64,000 nt of DNA, taken from Macrotrachela quadricornifera (Eukaryota; Rotifera; Eurotatoria; Philodinida; Philodinidae). This document shows, in pieces, positions 33,500 through 45,900 of the stretch; the stretch's first letter is position 1, and every line of letters starts with the position of its first letter. A model generated the notes under the pieces. It did not search any database, was not told the origin of the DNA, and saw only the letters and a list, made by a program, of their open reading frames with translations. The stretch spans positions 121,719-185,718 of the forward strand of contig JAJEKB010021076.1 in NCBI GenBank assembly GCA_022393335.1, in the 5' to 3' direction. A program made the position numbers and the translations under genes.

Positions 33500-34431
33500 A
33501 CACCATTAAAATATTTCATGCGAATATTTTCCGTTTAACATGGATTGTTAAAGAAGGGAGAAATTGTTGGGGTATAGTTTTGAAAGAAAACTATTATAAG
33601 GTACCAACTAATATTAAGGTTTCAACGACATCCGTAGTTATTATTGTTAGTATAGTTGAATTAGCTGATCTAGATTACTGTGGAAACAAGTTAAATAAGG
33701 ATAACAACAGATAGAATGCATGTCGCTCTGGAATAGATATGCACCGAACCCAAACTGTGATTTGGCGTTTAGCAGTGAACAGTGGGTGCTGAGATGTCAG
33801 TTCGGATTCGAAGGATTATCCAACGAACCTAGATAGCGTTATTTATCTAGGTGAGTTTTCAAACATTTCTTGAGGTATATAGTTGATTTTGCAAGCTATC
33901 TAATGTTTAGTTTAACGCATATTTTTTTGTAAAAGAAGTATATACATTGTGTTTTCTTTCTAAAATTGAATGGAAAATCCTTTCATTATCATATACAATC
34001 ATCGAAATATTATTTTAGTATTTATTTTTGATGGTTTAAAACATTATCGATGATATTTAGTCACTTCTACATTTCATCGATTTATATTTTTGTATAGCTT
34101 TTTGGTTTTTTTATGTCAAACTATAATTCAGTTCTAAATAGAAGAGCCTTCAGTATTTTTCGAATAACTGTTGATAAAAACAAGATAAAGACCTGTGGTT
34201 GTCACCATTCGAAAGAGAAAATGAAGTCGTATCAAAAAATATATAAATTTTATCGATAATTTTTGTTGAATGTCTGTAATCAATATGTCTCAAAGTCGAT
34301 GTGTCATGCCTAGTCACTACAGGGAATTTTCAATTTTCAGGAGTGTATCAGAACCGCCAATTGAAGATCTACAAAACTATCCAAGATGCAGATGTTTAAC
34401 TTTTATCGCTCAAGGGTTAAATGCATTTTAA
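33500..34431. other. Non-coding, no clear feature
   Basis: AT-rich sequence between the LRR fragment and the piggyBac-type MITE. No supported gene or repeat is seen. Confidence 0.4.
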
Positions 34432-35007
34432 CCCTTTGAGTCCCGGCTTTTTTGCGAAAATCCAAATTTTTATAAGTAATGTTTAAATTTGGTCCTTTTA
34501 TTTATTTTTTTTGAAAGAAACTGCATTTCTGCATCAAATAAGCATTAATAGTCCATTTCTGTATGATAGTCTTTAAAGCAACTAACAATACACAGAGGTA
34601 CATTGTAGTCAACATACATATACTGTGTATCACTTTGGACATTATGGGATGTGCATATTGCCTATTTCCTTAGAGGGTGTTTTGATTGCAATGTTTGTGG
34701 AATAAGCAAAGAAAAAGCATGGCATCATGTACGAAGGTAGAAGAAAGGAAAGGGATCTATATGACACAAAGAAAGAGAGAAAAGATATGCAGAACTTGAG
34801 AGATGACATAACGTATGACCTTTAGGACCTTACAGGTCATAGTACTATAGAAGGTGATAAAGACAAGGAATATTCCCATCCTAGAACATCCCAAAATGAT
34901 AATAAGCTAAGAAGGAACAATCCTTCAGGGATTAGCTAATACGTGAGATATACATCAACAGTGAACAAATACTAGGACGTATATATACGTCGCCGGGACT
35001 CAAAGGG
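34432..35007. mobile_element. piggyBac-type MITE with TTAA target duplication
   Basis: Perfect 16-bp terminal inverted repeats CCCTTTGAGTCCCGGC and GCCGGGACTCAAAGGG are flanked by TTAA (34428-34431 and 35008-35011), the piggyBac signature. It is 576 bp long without a coding frame, so it needs a transposase in trans. The tip resembles that of the element at 43010. Confidence 0.9.
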
Positions 35008-35011
35008 TTAA

Positions 35012-36413
35012 TGTGAGCTTCTAGCTATTGTTTCAAGAAAATTTCTAAAAAATATATTCTTTTCAATGCTATCTTTTTCATATCCAAAACGAAGTTTTAG
35101 ACTATGCTAAGTCGAATGTGAATAGTTTTTGTTCTTTCTGAACTTGATCTTCGTGTGAATTGACTGCCAAGTTCACCACTTTTCAATGATGAACTTGAAA
35201 TAAAACTCCATTCATTTCCCACTCTCATCATGTCTCATGTTAAATATCATTTTCAAGGATGCTTACGTCTTCAAGTGTTCTAAATGAAAAGAAAAATGCA
35301 CCAGAAAACTTGCTGTGAAGCACTTTTTCGTAAAAAATTCTTTCTGAGCAGTTATGTCGGAAATCTCTAAATTTCACTCTCTTTCACTTTTTTCTCTAGT
35401 TTTTTGCAATTGTCCTAAGAACATTCCAACTTAGAATTATTTCTATGTTATTCTATCTTCCAGTTGTAAATAAGCCAGATCATATATATCTTTTTTTTCT
35501 TGCTCTGACTTGAACTGAACCGTAACATGACATATGCTATTGATCAGAGGACTTGTCAGTCTATATCGATCTTGTGCTTGTGACGGGGGTGTTGACAGTG
35601 TTCATCGTCACCGTCAGTGTCGTCTTCGATCTATTTGGTAAAAGCATCTGATTTCTTGAAAATGTTTTCGACGTTGCGTCCAAGATTGATATATGAGGTG
35701 ACGGGTGATGCGTTCAACAATTTCATCCAGTTTTGGACCAAAATCAGAAGGTCACTGAGGAAAAAGCTGATATCTGTATCGAGCACATGTTGTTTGAGGT
35801 CCACCTACACTAGTTTGGCCGAGTTAAACACAGTGTCTCACAGACAAGCTATAAATAGTTTCAAATATCAGTAAAACTTTGGTGATCATAGTAAAAACTG
35901 ATCGCAAAATGTTGATATTATATGCCGCTGCGACTTCATTGAAGACATAACGCTTTCCTGATAGAGTGTTGAAAGTTACTTCAAGTAGCTCTGCTTTGGT
36001 GTCCTTGCCGTGAATAAAGATAATGTGATGCTTGAGTCATCGATGATGAGTTCCTTGCACCATGATCTCTTAGCTGGCATTGTGTCTTCAGTTAACCGAT
36101 TGTACCAAGTTGTATTTTCGAACATCAGAACTACTTTTGCTTCTTTCCCTAGATAAGTATCAGTTGATATAACAGGAATACAAAGGTCCAAAGCAAAAAT
36201 ATCAACCTATTCTCATAAACGAGGTGACATGCGACTGATCTAGTTTTAAAAAATCATCTGAATTCATGCTGAGGTTTTCATCACATCTGAAAATGTCGAT
36301 CCATAGTATATGAAAATTCGAACCAGTCAGCAGAGCAGAAATAACGAGGCTCTTCTCTAGATGAGAAGATCAAATAAAGTATTTCTGAAGAACCATTTAT
36401 CTATGCCTTTACT
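35012..36413. other. Non-coding with a weak, broken minus-strand open frame
   Basis: At 35876-36215 on the minus strand two frames together read 'VDIFALDLCIPVISTDTYLG', 'VVLMFENTTWYNRLTEDTM', 'WCKELIIDDSSITLSLF' and, after a frameshift, 'TKAELLEVTFNTLSGKRYVF', 'NEVAAAYNINILRS'. Composition looks coding, but I do not recognise the family. The remainder shows nothing. Confidence 0.35.
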
Positions 36414-37374
36414 AATATGCGATGCAAAAGTTTTTGGACAAATGTCAGACTCTATTAAACCATATTATCACTCTCTAAACCAATAACTTTTTTTACGTTG
36501 AAAAGAGCAAAGTTTGAACTACACCTTTTGTACTAGGCATATTTTTTGGAAACGAAGCTGATAAGAAGGAAAAGCGAAAAACCAAGAATCTCTAAAAAGG
36601 TCCTTGCAACTTCACCATCACGTAATATAGTTTTATATTTTCTGTTAATTTTTTTTTCATATTAGAAGAGAAATGAAAAACTGTTTGAATGGTGATTTCT
36701 ATAGCATAAAGAGTTCTCTGTCTAATGGTCCATCGCAAGTTAAATTTACACTTAGTTTTTATACTAAAATTCAGTTTTTTTTCTAAAAGAGACTGTATAA
36801 TTTGGTCATTCTTACTACTTGACTGTTTTGTAAGGACAAAAAAAAAATTTTGAATTACTTTTTTCTGTTAAACTTTTATAAACTTATGTATTTCGAAATA
36901 CTAACTCACAAAGAGATCATTTCATGCGTGGTTTCTGTAAATGACGGCTGATGCCCTTGATAATCAACTGATAGTTCTTGCGAAAAACTTTATTCTGCAA
37001 AAATTTCAATTTCTAAAATTTTGATTTAAAGACTGAAGAAGGGATCTAAAAATTTTATCAAAGTTGATATCGATAGAGTTTTTGATGCGCTACATTTTCG
37101 TGTAATTTTATTGCTACAGTTCGCAATACGTGTAGCTTAGAATAAGCGAAAACTACATACTTTTCAAGTTGCAATAAAGTTGCAAGTACCTTTTTAGAGG
37201 TGCTTAGTTTTTAGCTTTTCCTACTTCTCAGCTTCGTTCCCGAAAAATATGTCTGGTACAAAAGTTGTAGTTCAAACTTTGCTCTTTCCAACAAAACAAA
37301 ATTATTGGTTTAGAGACTGACAATATGGTTTAATAGAGTCTGACATTTGTCCAAAGACTTTTGCATCGCATATT
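36414..37374. mobile_element. Foldback element, arms about 245 bp
   Basis: The left arm begins AATATGCGATGCAAAAGTTTTTGG and the right arm ends with its inverse, CTTTTGCATCGCATATT. The arms (about 36414-36660 and 37130-37374) are diverged and indel-rich. The spacer of about 470 bp has no coding content. Confidence 0.8.
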
Positions 37375-39908
37375 ATTTTTCAAGCGATAGAATCAGGAAC
37401 TGTTTTCTTGAAAAGAAAACTATTTACTTCTTCAAAAGGAATGATGTCACACGGAGTTGTTCGTGTCTTTGACTTTGTAGAACTCGTTGCTTACTAAATT
37501 TTATTCGAGCAAAAATGATGAAAGTCTTTCATCAAACTCTTTGGAAATAGTGTTTATTGTTTCTTGATTTATATATATCCTACTTCCATGACTATGAGGA
37601 TTTAGTTGTTTCTAAGGCATCTATAAAAAGGATATCCATGAGTAGAAAATTGTTTTTATTTTGAAACGACATATCTTTCGATACGAGTACGCGGCCATTG
37701 CCAACATCCCCTGTGATTATAGGTCTATTTGTTCATGAGCAGTTGTTCAAAAGAAAAGCATTGGCTGGCTTTCCTCTTTCTCACATACCAAACATCATGG
37801 GCACTGCTCGCATGTAATTATATTCGTGAGTGATAAGCGTCGTCGAATCAACAAAACAATAGAAACAAAACGAAGAGATAAGATAATGCAACGCAACAAA
37901 GACTGAAAATTCAGATTTTTATTTTCATTTCGAACAAAACGAAACTCATAAATAACGCGTGGCTTTCGACTATGATGCGAGGTCTTAAGAACTCGAATAC
38001 ACTCAATCATACTTTCAACACTCTAATTCGAGCAAACGACGTCGGCAATCGTTCTTCATCTAAATATTTCCATGTGTCTTGTATATTATGCAGCAATTCA
38101 GTTCTAGTAACTATTTTAATATTAGGACTTATGCTTAGCTCAATCCAAAGTAAGCATTCTAATAAATGTACAGAATTCTCTACTCTTTACAACAGATTCA
38201 TCTTCCTCAGTGCTCTTTTCAGTGAAATGGACTGCGCCGTGACTAATATCTAAAAAGCATTTTTTGTATAAGATCTGTCTTTGCCTTCTCTTATCTCATC
38301 ATTAGCAAAAGAATATCAAAAAGATTAAAACTACGAAGTATTCTATATTCGACTCTCAATTCATGTAATTCAATGTCAATGAAGATAAAAGTTTAGTGAA
38401 ATAGATAAACTACCAACAAAATCCTTCACCTTGCCTAGTATAACTAAGGTTCTCTATGATAAATTTTTGTCCAAAACAAATACTAAATTACGCTAAAAAT
38501 ACTCTCCCATCTACTTAATTGCCTGATGCATCTCTTTTTTTCTGGAATCAACTCAACAGTTTGAGTACTGAGAGAAAAATTCGGACTAGCCACATTTGTA
38601 AGGCACTTCAAATCAATTTATCTTGAAGTCCTACTAAATTCATACTTTTGAATCATAAGTTTGCCAAACAGGATTTATTATCGATGTGCATCGATACCAC
38701 TTGATAACAACTTGGATGTAGTAGGAGATTTTTAACTTACTTACTTAGGTAATATACGATTTTGCATCATTTTCTCATTTGCATTCATTCGTTGTACAGT
38801 TAAAACTGAAACTGCTGGTTGAAATCTAGTATGCAATTAACTAGTCGTTTGCATCAGAACACTGTAATCCTGTTCTTGAATCGAAAGGGATAAGATTTTG
38901 ATTGTGTCGCAGCTAAGGCTTGAGGTTTTTCTTATTCGAATTTTACTGCTCGAACATTTACTGCAGTCTGTCTTCTTACTCGTCGAGAAACATTTTTCAA
39001 AATAGTATATGAGATGGCTATAAGGGTTCATGAAAGGAAGACTGTGAAATAATTTTTACGCTTCTGAATCTCAGCGTATCGAAGTGTTCTAGAGATCGAG
39101 ATCCGAAATGGACTCACCACTCGTGGAAATTCGTTTCCTCTGAACTTTAACGTACAGAAACGAGAACTCTTGCATTTCAGTTTGGTCTCTTCAATTTTGT
39201 GAAGAGTAAAATCTTTAAAATCGTGAGATAGCATCAGAGGTTTTCCAGACAGATAAAATTTTCTAGAGAGCTAGAGTGTCTTTCAAAAAACTCTGTGTGG
39301 CATTCGACCATTGGCACAAAGCCAGCTTTGGAAAAATGTAAATAATTCTTTTCGGCATTTTATCTACTTATCATAGTGTATCAGCACACAATGTGCCTGT
39401 ATCCTATATCAATCGCTAGAATCAACCAAAATGGGTCAGGTTGCCACCTAGAAACATACGTAGCTCATAGCAAATGTATTTGTCCATTGATTTGTAGAAA
39501 AAGCGATATTGATCAGAAAAAAAGGATGTTCATTCAATTTTCAATAAAATTTTGTTAGATCCTACCTTTTAAAACTCACTCTTTCGGCAAATAATTCTAC
39601 GAAGCTGAACGCCTTGATCTGTTGTTTAGGATTATTCTCTCATACTGTGCAAAAACACAAGAACTTTCGATATTTATCAAAAGAGAAATCCCAATTGAGG
39701 ATAGTACACTAAAATAAAACGGAAGATTTAAATTGCTTATGGCGACGAAATTAGTTCTTAAAGAAAAATAGTCTCATTTGATGTAAAGCGCTGAGTCAAC
39801 AACGGTCATGTTTTGGCATTGAATAGAGATTTTACTCATTTCTTTTTGCCCAAAAGAACTGTCATATTCTCACACAGAGTCATACTCAAGGGAGAAATAG
39901 TAGATTTA
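37375..39908. other. Long stretch without a recognised gene
   Basis: Only short open frames are seen, for example 37972-38253 on the plus strand with a hydrophobic segment 'SVLVTILILGLMLSS'. None has recognisable homology or splice context that I can defend. No long inverted repeat was seen. Confidence 0.35.
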
Positions 39909-39950
39909 AAGATTTCAAGAGATTTTAAGGGATTTCGAAAGATTTCAGAG

Positions 39951-40275
39951 TAGGGGTGAAAAGTTATTGTTATTGATTGCTATTAATAACAATAACTATT
40001 TCTGTTATTTGTTATTGCTATCAATAATAGATCAATAGTAAATCCTACTATATGAAGGTATTCTTGAGTCCTTATGTCTTACTATACGAAGGTACCCTTA
40101 GGTCCTCATCTTCTATTATATGAGGGTGCTCTTAGGTTCTTACCTCCTATTATATGGAGATATCCTTGGATCCTCAAGTCATATTATCTGGAGGTATCCT
40201 TAGATTCCGATGTCCTACTCTATGAAGATTCTCTTAGGCCTTCATCTCCTATTATATGAAGGTACCCTCAAATAC
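39951..40275. repeat. TATTGTTATTG short-period repeat plus a six-unit minisatellite
   Basis: TAGGGGTGAAAAGTTATTGT opens degenerate TTATTG/AATAAC repeats (39964-40040). About six units of a 37-39-bp minisatellite follow (40050-40275), with the pattern TCCTATTATATGAAGGTACC, CTTAGG, TCCTCA. The arrangement matches that at 13971-14166, where the short-period repeat is different. Confidence 0.7.
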
Positions 40276-40289
40276 CAAAGCTGTAAATC

Positions 40290-41225
40290 TGTCAGACCAG
40301 GCTATCAAGACAGGCAGCGTTTTTATATTCTGGCCTGACCTGCTCCAAACTAGAAAATTCCTAACCAGACCAAGCTAAACTATTTGACCTGATCAATTTT
40401 TAGTTGAAATATTAGATATATGTCATTCGAAGATTAGGTGCCGCTATAAATCAGGTTGAATATAAAATTAAGATAAAAAGAGAAAGAAGTGGTTTAGAAT
40501 TCGTCTAAGGCGCAGTATAAGAGCACAACAGCTGAAACTGAGGAAAAAGATTTATCAATGTATTGTATTATTTTTGTGAATAAAAATAATATAAATCAAG
40601 TTCAAAATATCAACAAATTCATTTAATTAATTTAGATTTTTTTTTAAATAAGGATAAGGTCATATACATTTAAAACCAGTTCATGATAAATATCCTGCAT
40701 TATCATCTTTGATCTTATTATAATACTAGATGTTTAGGAATTTTGGGAAACACGATCTTAAAGAGAATGTTGAAGTATTTAAGAGTAGAAATTTGGACCC
40801 ACTCCCCCACAAATCGTGACTGACACTTCTACAGAGTGTGGCTGATAGCCAAAAGTAGCGCTAAAGTCCGTAGCCGACAACGAAAACGGTTATATCGTTT
40901 TTCACATTTTAATGCCGTAGGGAATGCACTAACAGCTTTTCTAATAGTGATCATTCTTTGCTGTATACTAGTTTTGGCATTGATTCAGGTGCTTTTTCTT
41001 CTATTTTATGAGAACCTTTTTTTTATTATGACTTTTATGAAAATAGAAATAAAAAATCAAATTTAAGTTAAAAAATAATATCGCTAAGTGTGCAACTTGA
41101 TGGATATTTGTGTTAGAACAATCAACGGCAGTTTTTAGGTTTAGTATAAGCCTGTGAGTCAGGCAACAGGTCGACTAGCTTTCTTTGGCCTAACTTGCCC
41201 TTCTGACCGGCCTGCCCAGGTTGAG
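40290..41225. repeat. Region bounded by inverted, degenerate GACCTG-type repeats
   Basis: Words such as GACCAGGCT, GACAGGC, GGCCTGACCTG and CCAGACC cluster at 40290-40400. Their inverses (GTCAGGCAACAGGTC, GGCCTAACTTGCCC, GACCGGCCTGCCC) cluster at 41145-41222. This could be the two ends of one element whose subterminal regions are built from a short degenerate repeat. Confidence 0.45.
40836..41010 (+). CDS. Possible transmembrane exon of the repeat-domain gene
   Basis: The plus-strand frame reads 'KSSAKVRSRQRKRLYRFSHF', 'NAVGNALTAFLIVIILCCIL' and 'VLALIQ' before a donor-like CAG|GTGCTT. A basic segment followed by a 25-residue hydrophobic segment would suit the N-terminal signal anchor of a membrane protein. 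It lies 1.5 kb upstream of the first repeat-domain exon on the same strand. Its apparent donor phase (0) does not match the next exon's phase 1, so linkage is unproven. Confidence 0.3.
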
Positions 41226-41232
41226 GACGTCT

Positions 41233-41254
41233 CAACTCGTCACGTGACGAGTTG
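41233..41254. repeat. Perfect 22-bp palindrome around CACGTG
   Basis: The sequence CAACTCGTCAC followed by its exact reverse complement is centred on CACGTG. A single half-site GTGACGAGTTG recurs at about 41592, so this may be a junction of element ends. Confidence 0.7.
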
Positions 41255-41654
41255 AACAAACAACAAAAATCAAACCTTTCGTAACATCAAAAATAGGGAT
41301 ATCCAAAAATACAGGGATGTCGTATCAAAATTTACAGGGCAACCGTAACGATTAATACAGGAGGTTCGTATTAGCTGCAGATCTTTAACAACGGACCGAC
41401 AGGGATTTCATAATGAGGATGAGGGTGATAGCTGAACATAGTTTGCAGAAATTACATACTTTTCATTACAAAAGCTCTGTAATGGTACATATTCAAACAT
41501 CAATTACGATCACCCTCTAAAATTTGTTACGAAAGCTCTGTTACAGGCTTTCGTACTGTCAATTCGTTACGAAAGCCAGAGAAGAAAAACTGTGACGAGT
41601 TGACACATTCCCCTCAAGTCAGGCCAAAAATTGCGGTTTGTTTGCAGCTCTGTT

Positions 41655-42310
41655 CAGTACTCATTTCCTACTATATAAAGTACACTTGGTTTTTCACCTC
41701 TTATTATATGATGGTATACTTAAGTCAGCAGAGAGATATAACATTCCTAATACTTTAAATACCAATACTATTAGGTATTAGTGGTATTGGTGGTTTGCAA
41801 AGGAACACTAAAGGTGAAAATTTCGAAAAGCTAATGGTAGAGACGAATTCTTCAATCGAGAAAGTCGTTGTTCAAACTTCATATCCAATTACTGTTTCCG
41901 AAAATATGGAAAGATTAATTTTATGTTCTTGATTTTTCGTCAGGGAATGTTTTTTTCCAGAAAATAAAGTTTTCTCCTCAAAGTTGGATCAATTTTTGGC
42001 GGGGTCGCCGAATTCGAATCTTTGATGAGTTTTTCAAAATACTCAACTTTGTTTTTTTTTTACACATTATCAATATCACCAATGCCATTGGAAGTATTAG
42101 CATTGTTGCATCTCAGTGCTAATCGATGGATAGCCTTCTACAATAGTACTTAAGAAACTAAGAATCCTTCCATATAATAGATCACCTTATAATAGGGCAT
42201 GAGAACCTATGGATACCTGCATACGATAGGTGATGGGGAGTTATGGGCACCCCATAGAATAGACGATGGGATAGGTCATGATGAGTTGTGGGTACTCTAC
42301 ACGCGCAGTC
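41655..42310. mobile_element. Inverted element with minisatellite ends and AATACC subterminal repeats
   Basis: The left end has about two minisatellite units (41663-41725) followed by AATACCAATACTATTAGG-type repeats (41750-41792). The right end has the inverse: ATATCACCAATGCCATTGG-type repeats (42070-42110) and then inverted minisatellite units (42150-42310, CATATAATAG, CATACGATAGG, CATAGAATAG). The two halves are therefore mirror images, suggesting one element whose ends are the minisatellite. The interior has no transposase. Confidence 0.5.
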
Positions 42311-42526
42311 TTAAGATTTCAAGAGATTTTGGGCGTCAAAACCTGCATTTTCCTCCTTGGTCATACTACATAATATGCTCGCGATTTCGTCGTCATGAGT
42401 AATCGGTAAAACTATTGAAAGTATTTTATTTTTCAAAGTGACGAACACAATTGTTGCCACTTTCCGAAAATTAGCTAATAACCTTAAGAATCAATAGAAT
42501 TGATGTTTACTATTTGTCCATTTTAG

Positions 42527-42973
42527 AGTCTGCCGCATCGCCATCAATAGTTGTTCAAACTGATGTGGCAAGAACTTATTCAAATGTCTGGACTATGAAG
42601 AGTCCAATATTTTCTCGTCATGTAGATCAAATAGCAAAACATTATTACTATGAAATTATTCAGATCAGTGTTTCAATGAAGGGCATTTATACATTTGCCA
42701 GTAAAAGTCTGATTAATACTTATGGTTATCTGTACGAAGATGAGTTTAATCCAGCTAATCTAACTCTGAAATTGATTTCAGAAGATGATGATAGTAATGG
42801 TCAAGGACAATTCAAAATTACTGCTATCCTTCGTCCTGGTCAGAAATATATTCTAGTTGCCACAACATATAGCCCAGATATCACAGGCGAATTTTCAATT
42901 ATATCTTCCGGTCCCACTGCTGTGGATATTAATACTGCAATATTGCCAGTGAAATTTGATGCTAAAAGAGCCA
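42527..42973 (+). CDS. Repeat-domain exon A
   Basis: Acceptor TGTCCATTTTAG|AG and donor GCCA|GTGAGT, phase 1-1, 447 bp. The domain core reads 'HYYYEIIQISVSMKGIYTFA', 'SLINTYGYLYEDEF', 'LISEDDDSNGQGQFKITAIL' and 'YILVATTYSPDITGEFSI'. It is the most diverged of the three copies. Confidence 0.8.
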
Positions 42974-45900
42974 GTGAGTAGAACAACTATCATGTTTTCG
43001 TTTTTTTAACCCTTTCAGTCCTGGCGGCGTCATCCATGTCTTTATTTTTAAGTACAATGTGCGGAATTAAATTGAGTTCAATGGACATCATCATTACTGG
43101 TCAAGTGACATATAGTATTACTGTTTTTTACATTCACAAATCTCCCATTGAACTTCAAACTCAGTTTAATTCCGCACGTTGTACTTGAAAAAAAAAACAT
43201 GGGTGACGCCTTAAGATGCCGCCGAAACTGAAATGGTTGAAATCCTTACAAAAAAGTGTCTCGAACTAAGTAGATTTGTCGAAGTATATGATAAATAAAC
43301 TAGGACAAGAACAAGATTCATCTTTAAAGTCTAACATCGATTTTTAAGCTCTAGAGATAACTATATATCCTTCAAAAATCATTCAATGTCAAGATCTGGA
43401 TGGAATTCTAATAATTGATCCAATCTTGATCGATTGATAGTCTTGTTTAAAGATGGATGCGCATACAGTTCCAAACATTATCCTTTATATTTCAATACTA
43501 TTTTGATTGATTAGAAGTCTGTCATCTTATATCTATCAATAGATCTCTTCTGAATAAATTTGTTCTCGACATTTCAAAATGATCTCAGTATTTATCACCT
43601 GAAGTAAGGATTATATGCCGAACAATAGGTAGACCTTCGAGTACCGAACGGAATCATGTTTTCTCACACCTTTAGTCTGTCAAGTTTGCTTGAAAAAGCT
43701 TTCAGCGCAATCCCTGTAGGATTAAAAATGTGAAACACGATGATCCTTATTATATTGTGAATACATGAAAACACAACCACATATCGTTTTTTGGATGTAC
43801 GATATACTTCTATAGTCAGTATGAATTGCAAATAACGGATAGATATTAAAAGCTTTGCTATGTCTGTTTAATAGTATAGAACAAGTCCAAGATATTTTGC
43901 CTGTTAGTCACGGTCTGTGACGGGAGCCTTGCTAAGATGTCTATCACATCTGTGGGGGGGGGGGGGGGGGGGGGGTGTTGAAATTTCTACCCCTAAGTAC
44001 TTCAACATTCTCTTTCAGATCGTGTTTCACGAAAATATAATAGCTATATGGTTATGAACTCTTGATTTGAAGTTCTTGGTGTCCTTTACCTCATATAGCA
44101 AGCTGAACAATTTCTCCATCGATTCTCACATATTTGTCATATGTATCGTCACGAACTGCAACTGTCTGCTGAGTTAGCATATTTTGATAGCTTCTAAAGT
44201 ATTCATTCTCTTATCAACGAGAAAACTATCATTCGACAGCTTGTGCAAGGTTCCAATGCGAACATATTGATGGGATAGCATTGTTTTCCTTTATGGATAA
44301 ACAGCTGATATTCATTGTTGAAGTCACTTACTGATTTGACTGGATGTCCATTCTTGATTTACTAACAAATTCTATAACAAATATAGCTTCGATTAAAATC
44401 CAATTCTGAGTGGATGGTAAAGAGAAATAATATGATTTTGAGAACTACTATATTATACTTTGTATCAATGATTTTCTTCGATATATTTAGTGATGACTTC
44501 ACGTGATGCTTTATCAACCTACTCGGACACCTTGTCTTCGAGGAGTCTGTCATTTACTCGACTTGGTCAGGCCTCAGCCACCTACTATTATTCGGCTATC
44601 GAAGTGACAGCTTATACAAGTGGCACATACATATTTACAAGTGTCAGTTCCTTGGATACTTATGGCTATTTTTATTCTAATTCTTTCGAGCCATATTATC
44701 CATCTCAGAACTTGGTCACATCTGATGATGATGGAAACGGTGACAGACAATTTCGAATCAGCGTCAGTCTGACGTATGGACGAACATATATTTTGGTTGT
44801 CACAACGTATAATCCGCGTGAAACGGGATATATCTCGATCAGAGCAGTGGGTCCATCATCGCTTACCCTGACTTCGTATATATCATCCAGCCGTGAGTGA
44901 ATCTAAGTGTATTTTGCTTATCAGAACAATAGATGAAGTTGGGAATTCAAACAGGAAACATCCGCTACAGTACTTTCAACACTTGAGCATCATTCGAGTC
45001 CATGATAGTTCCATTCGAACGTCATTTAGCATCCACCTAGATTAAAGTTTGTGATCATTGGATTCTGATTAGATCAGACTTCATTTGATCGAACTGAATT
45101 GATACACTATAATCTATGATGTTCAAACCTCAGAGTACCTAATAGGATTCAACATAAAAATATCAAAGCTCGACGGTCAATCATATCATTTCTATTTCTA
45201 CTGATGATTGAACCACTGGTAATGTTCATTGGAGTCCAACTCATTTGTCGCTGGACGTCTCGTTGGTTCATGAAAGATGCATTCTGATTTTGAGATTAGT
45301 CGATTCTAGAATAGAAAAGCGACAATCTGATTGTATAGATGTGTGCTGTTGACCAGCTAAGTCCAATAAATTCTTTATTGAATCGACAAATTCTACAGTC
45401 ACTTCAAATTTATCGAAATAAAATGAGTGCTGATCAAAATAGTCCATAATCCAGAAGAATTCTATCGCCCGTTGCTCTGGAAAATCATAATGAAAAGCCA
45501 AGAAACTACTGTAGTGTAAGTTCGATATTGAATTTAAAATCTATTGGAGATGGATAGGAGAATAAAAAGAATCGTTATTGATTGAATACATATTCCGTAC
45601 TTTCCAATGAAATGAATTTTCACTGATGATTCGCGGTTTTTTGAAAGGGTCTAAAATGGAAACTTCGAGTCTAAAAATAGATTCAACGCTGAGATTTCTA
45701 TAGACATTAAAAGTATATATAAAATGCTCATAGTTCAAAATTTCAAGAGGACTCTTGTTTCGTGATGATTGAATAGAGTTCATCGTGTTTCATAAGAAAA
45801 AGTATATTTCAAATTTAGAAAAAAATTTTAGCCAAGAAAGTCCAAGCTTCACTATTTTCAAATATTAGGAAAAATAGAGTCAAAATTATGACCTTTGGAA

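Noticed and set aside
40050..40275. Regularly spaced repeats that might suggest a CRISPR array
   Set aside because: Units are contiguous, degenerate and lack unique spacers; the window is eukaryotic. This is a minisatellite.
41750..42110. Centromeric or telomeric repeat array
   Set aside because: Repeats are short, degenerate and arranged as two mirror-image ends of one element, not as a long homogeneous array.
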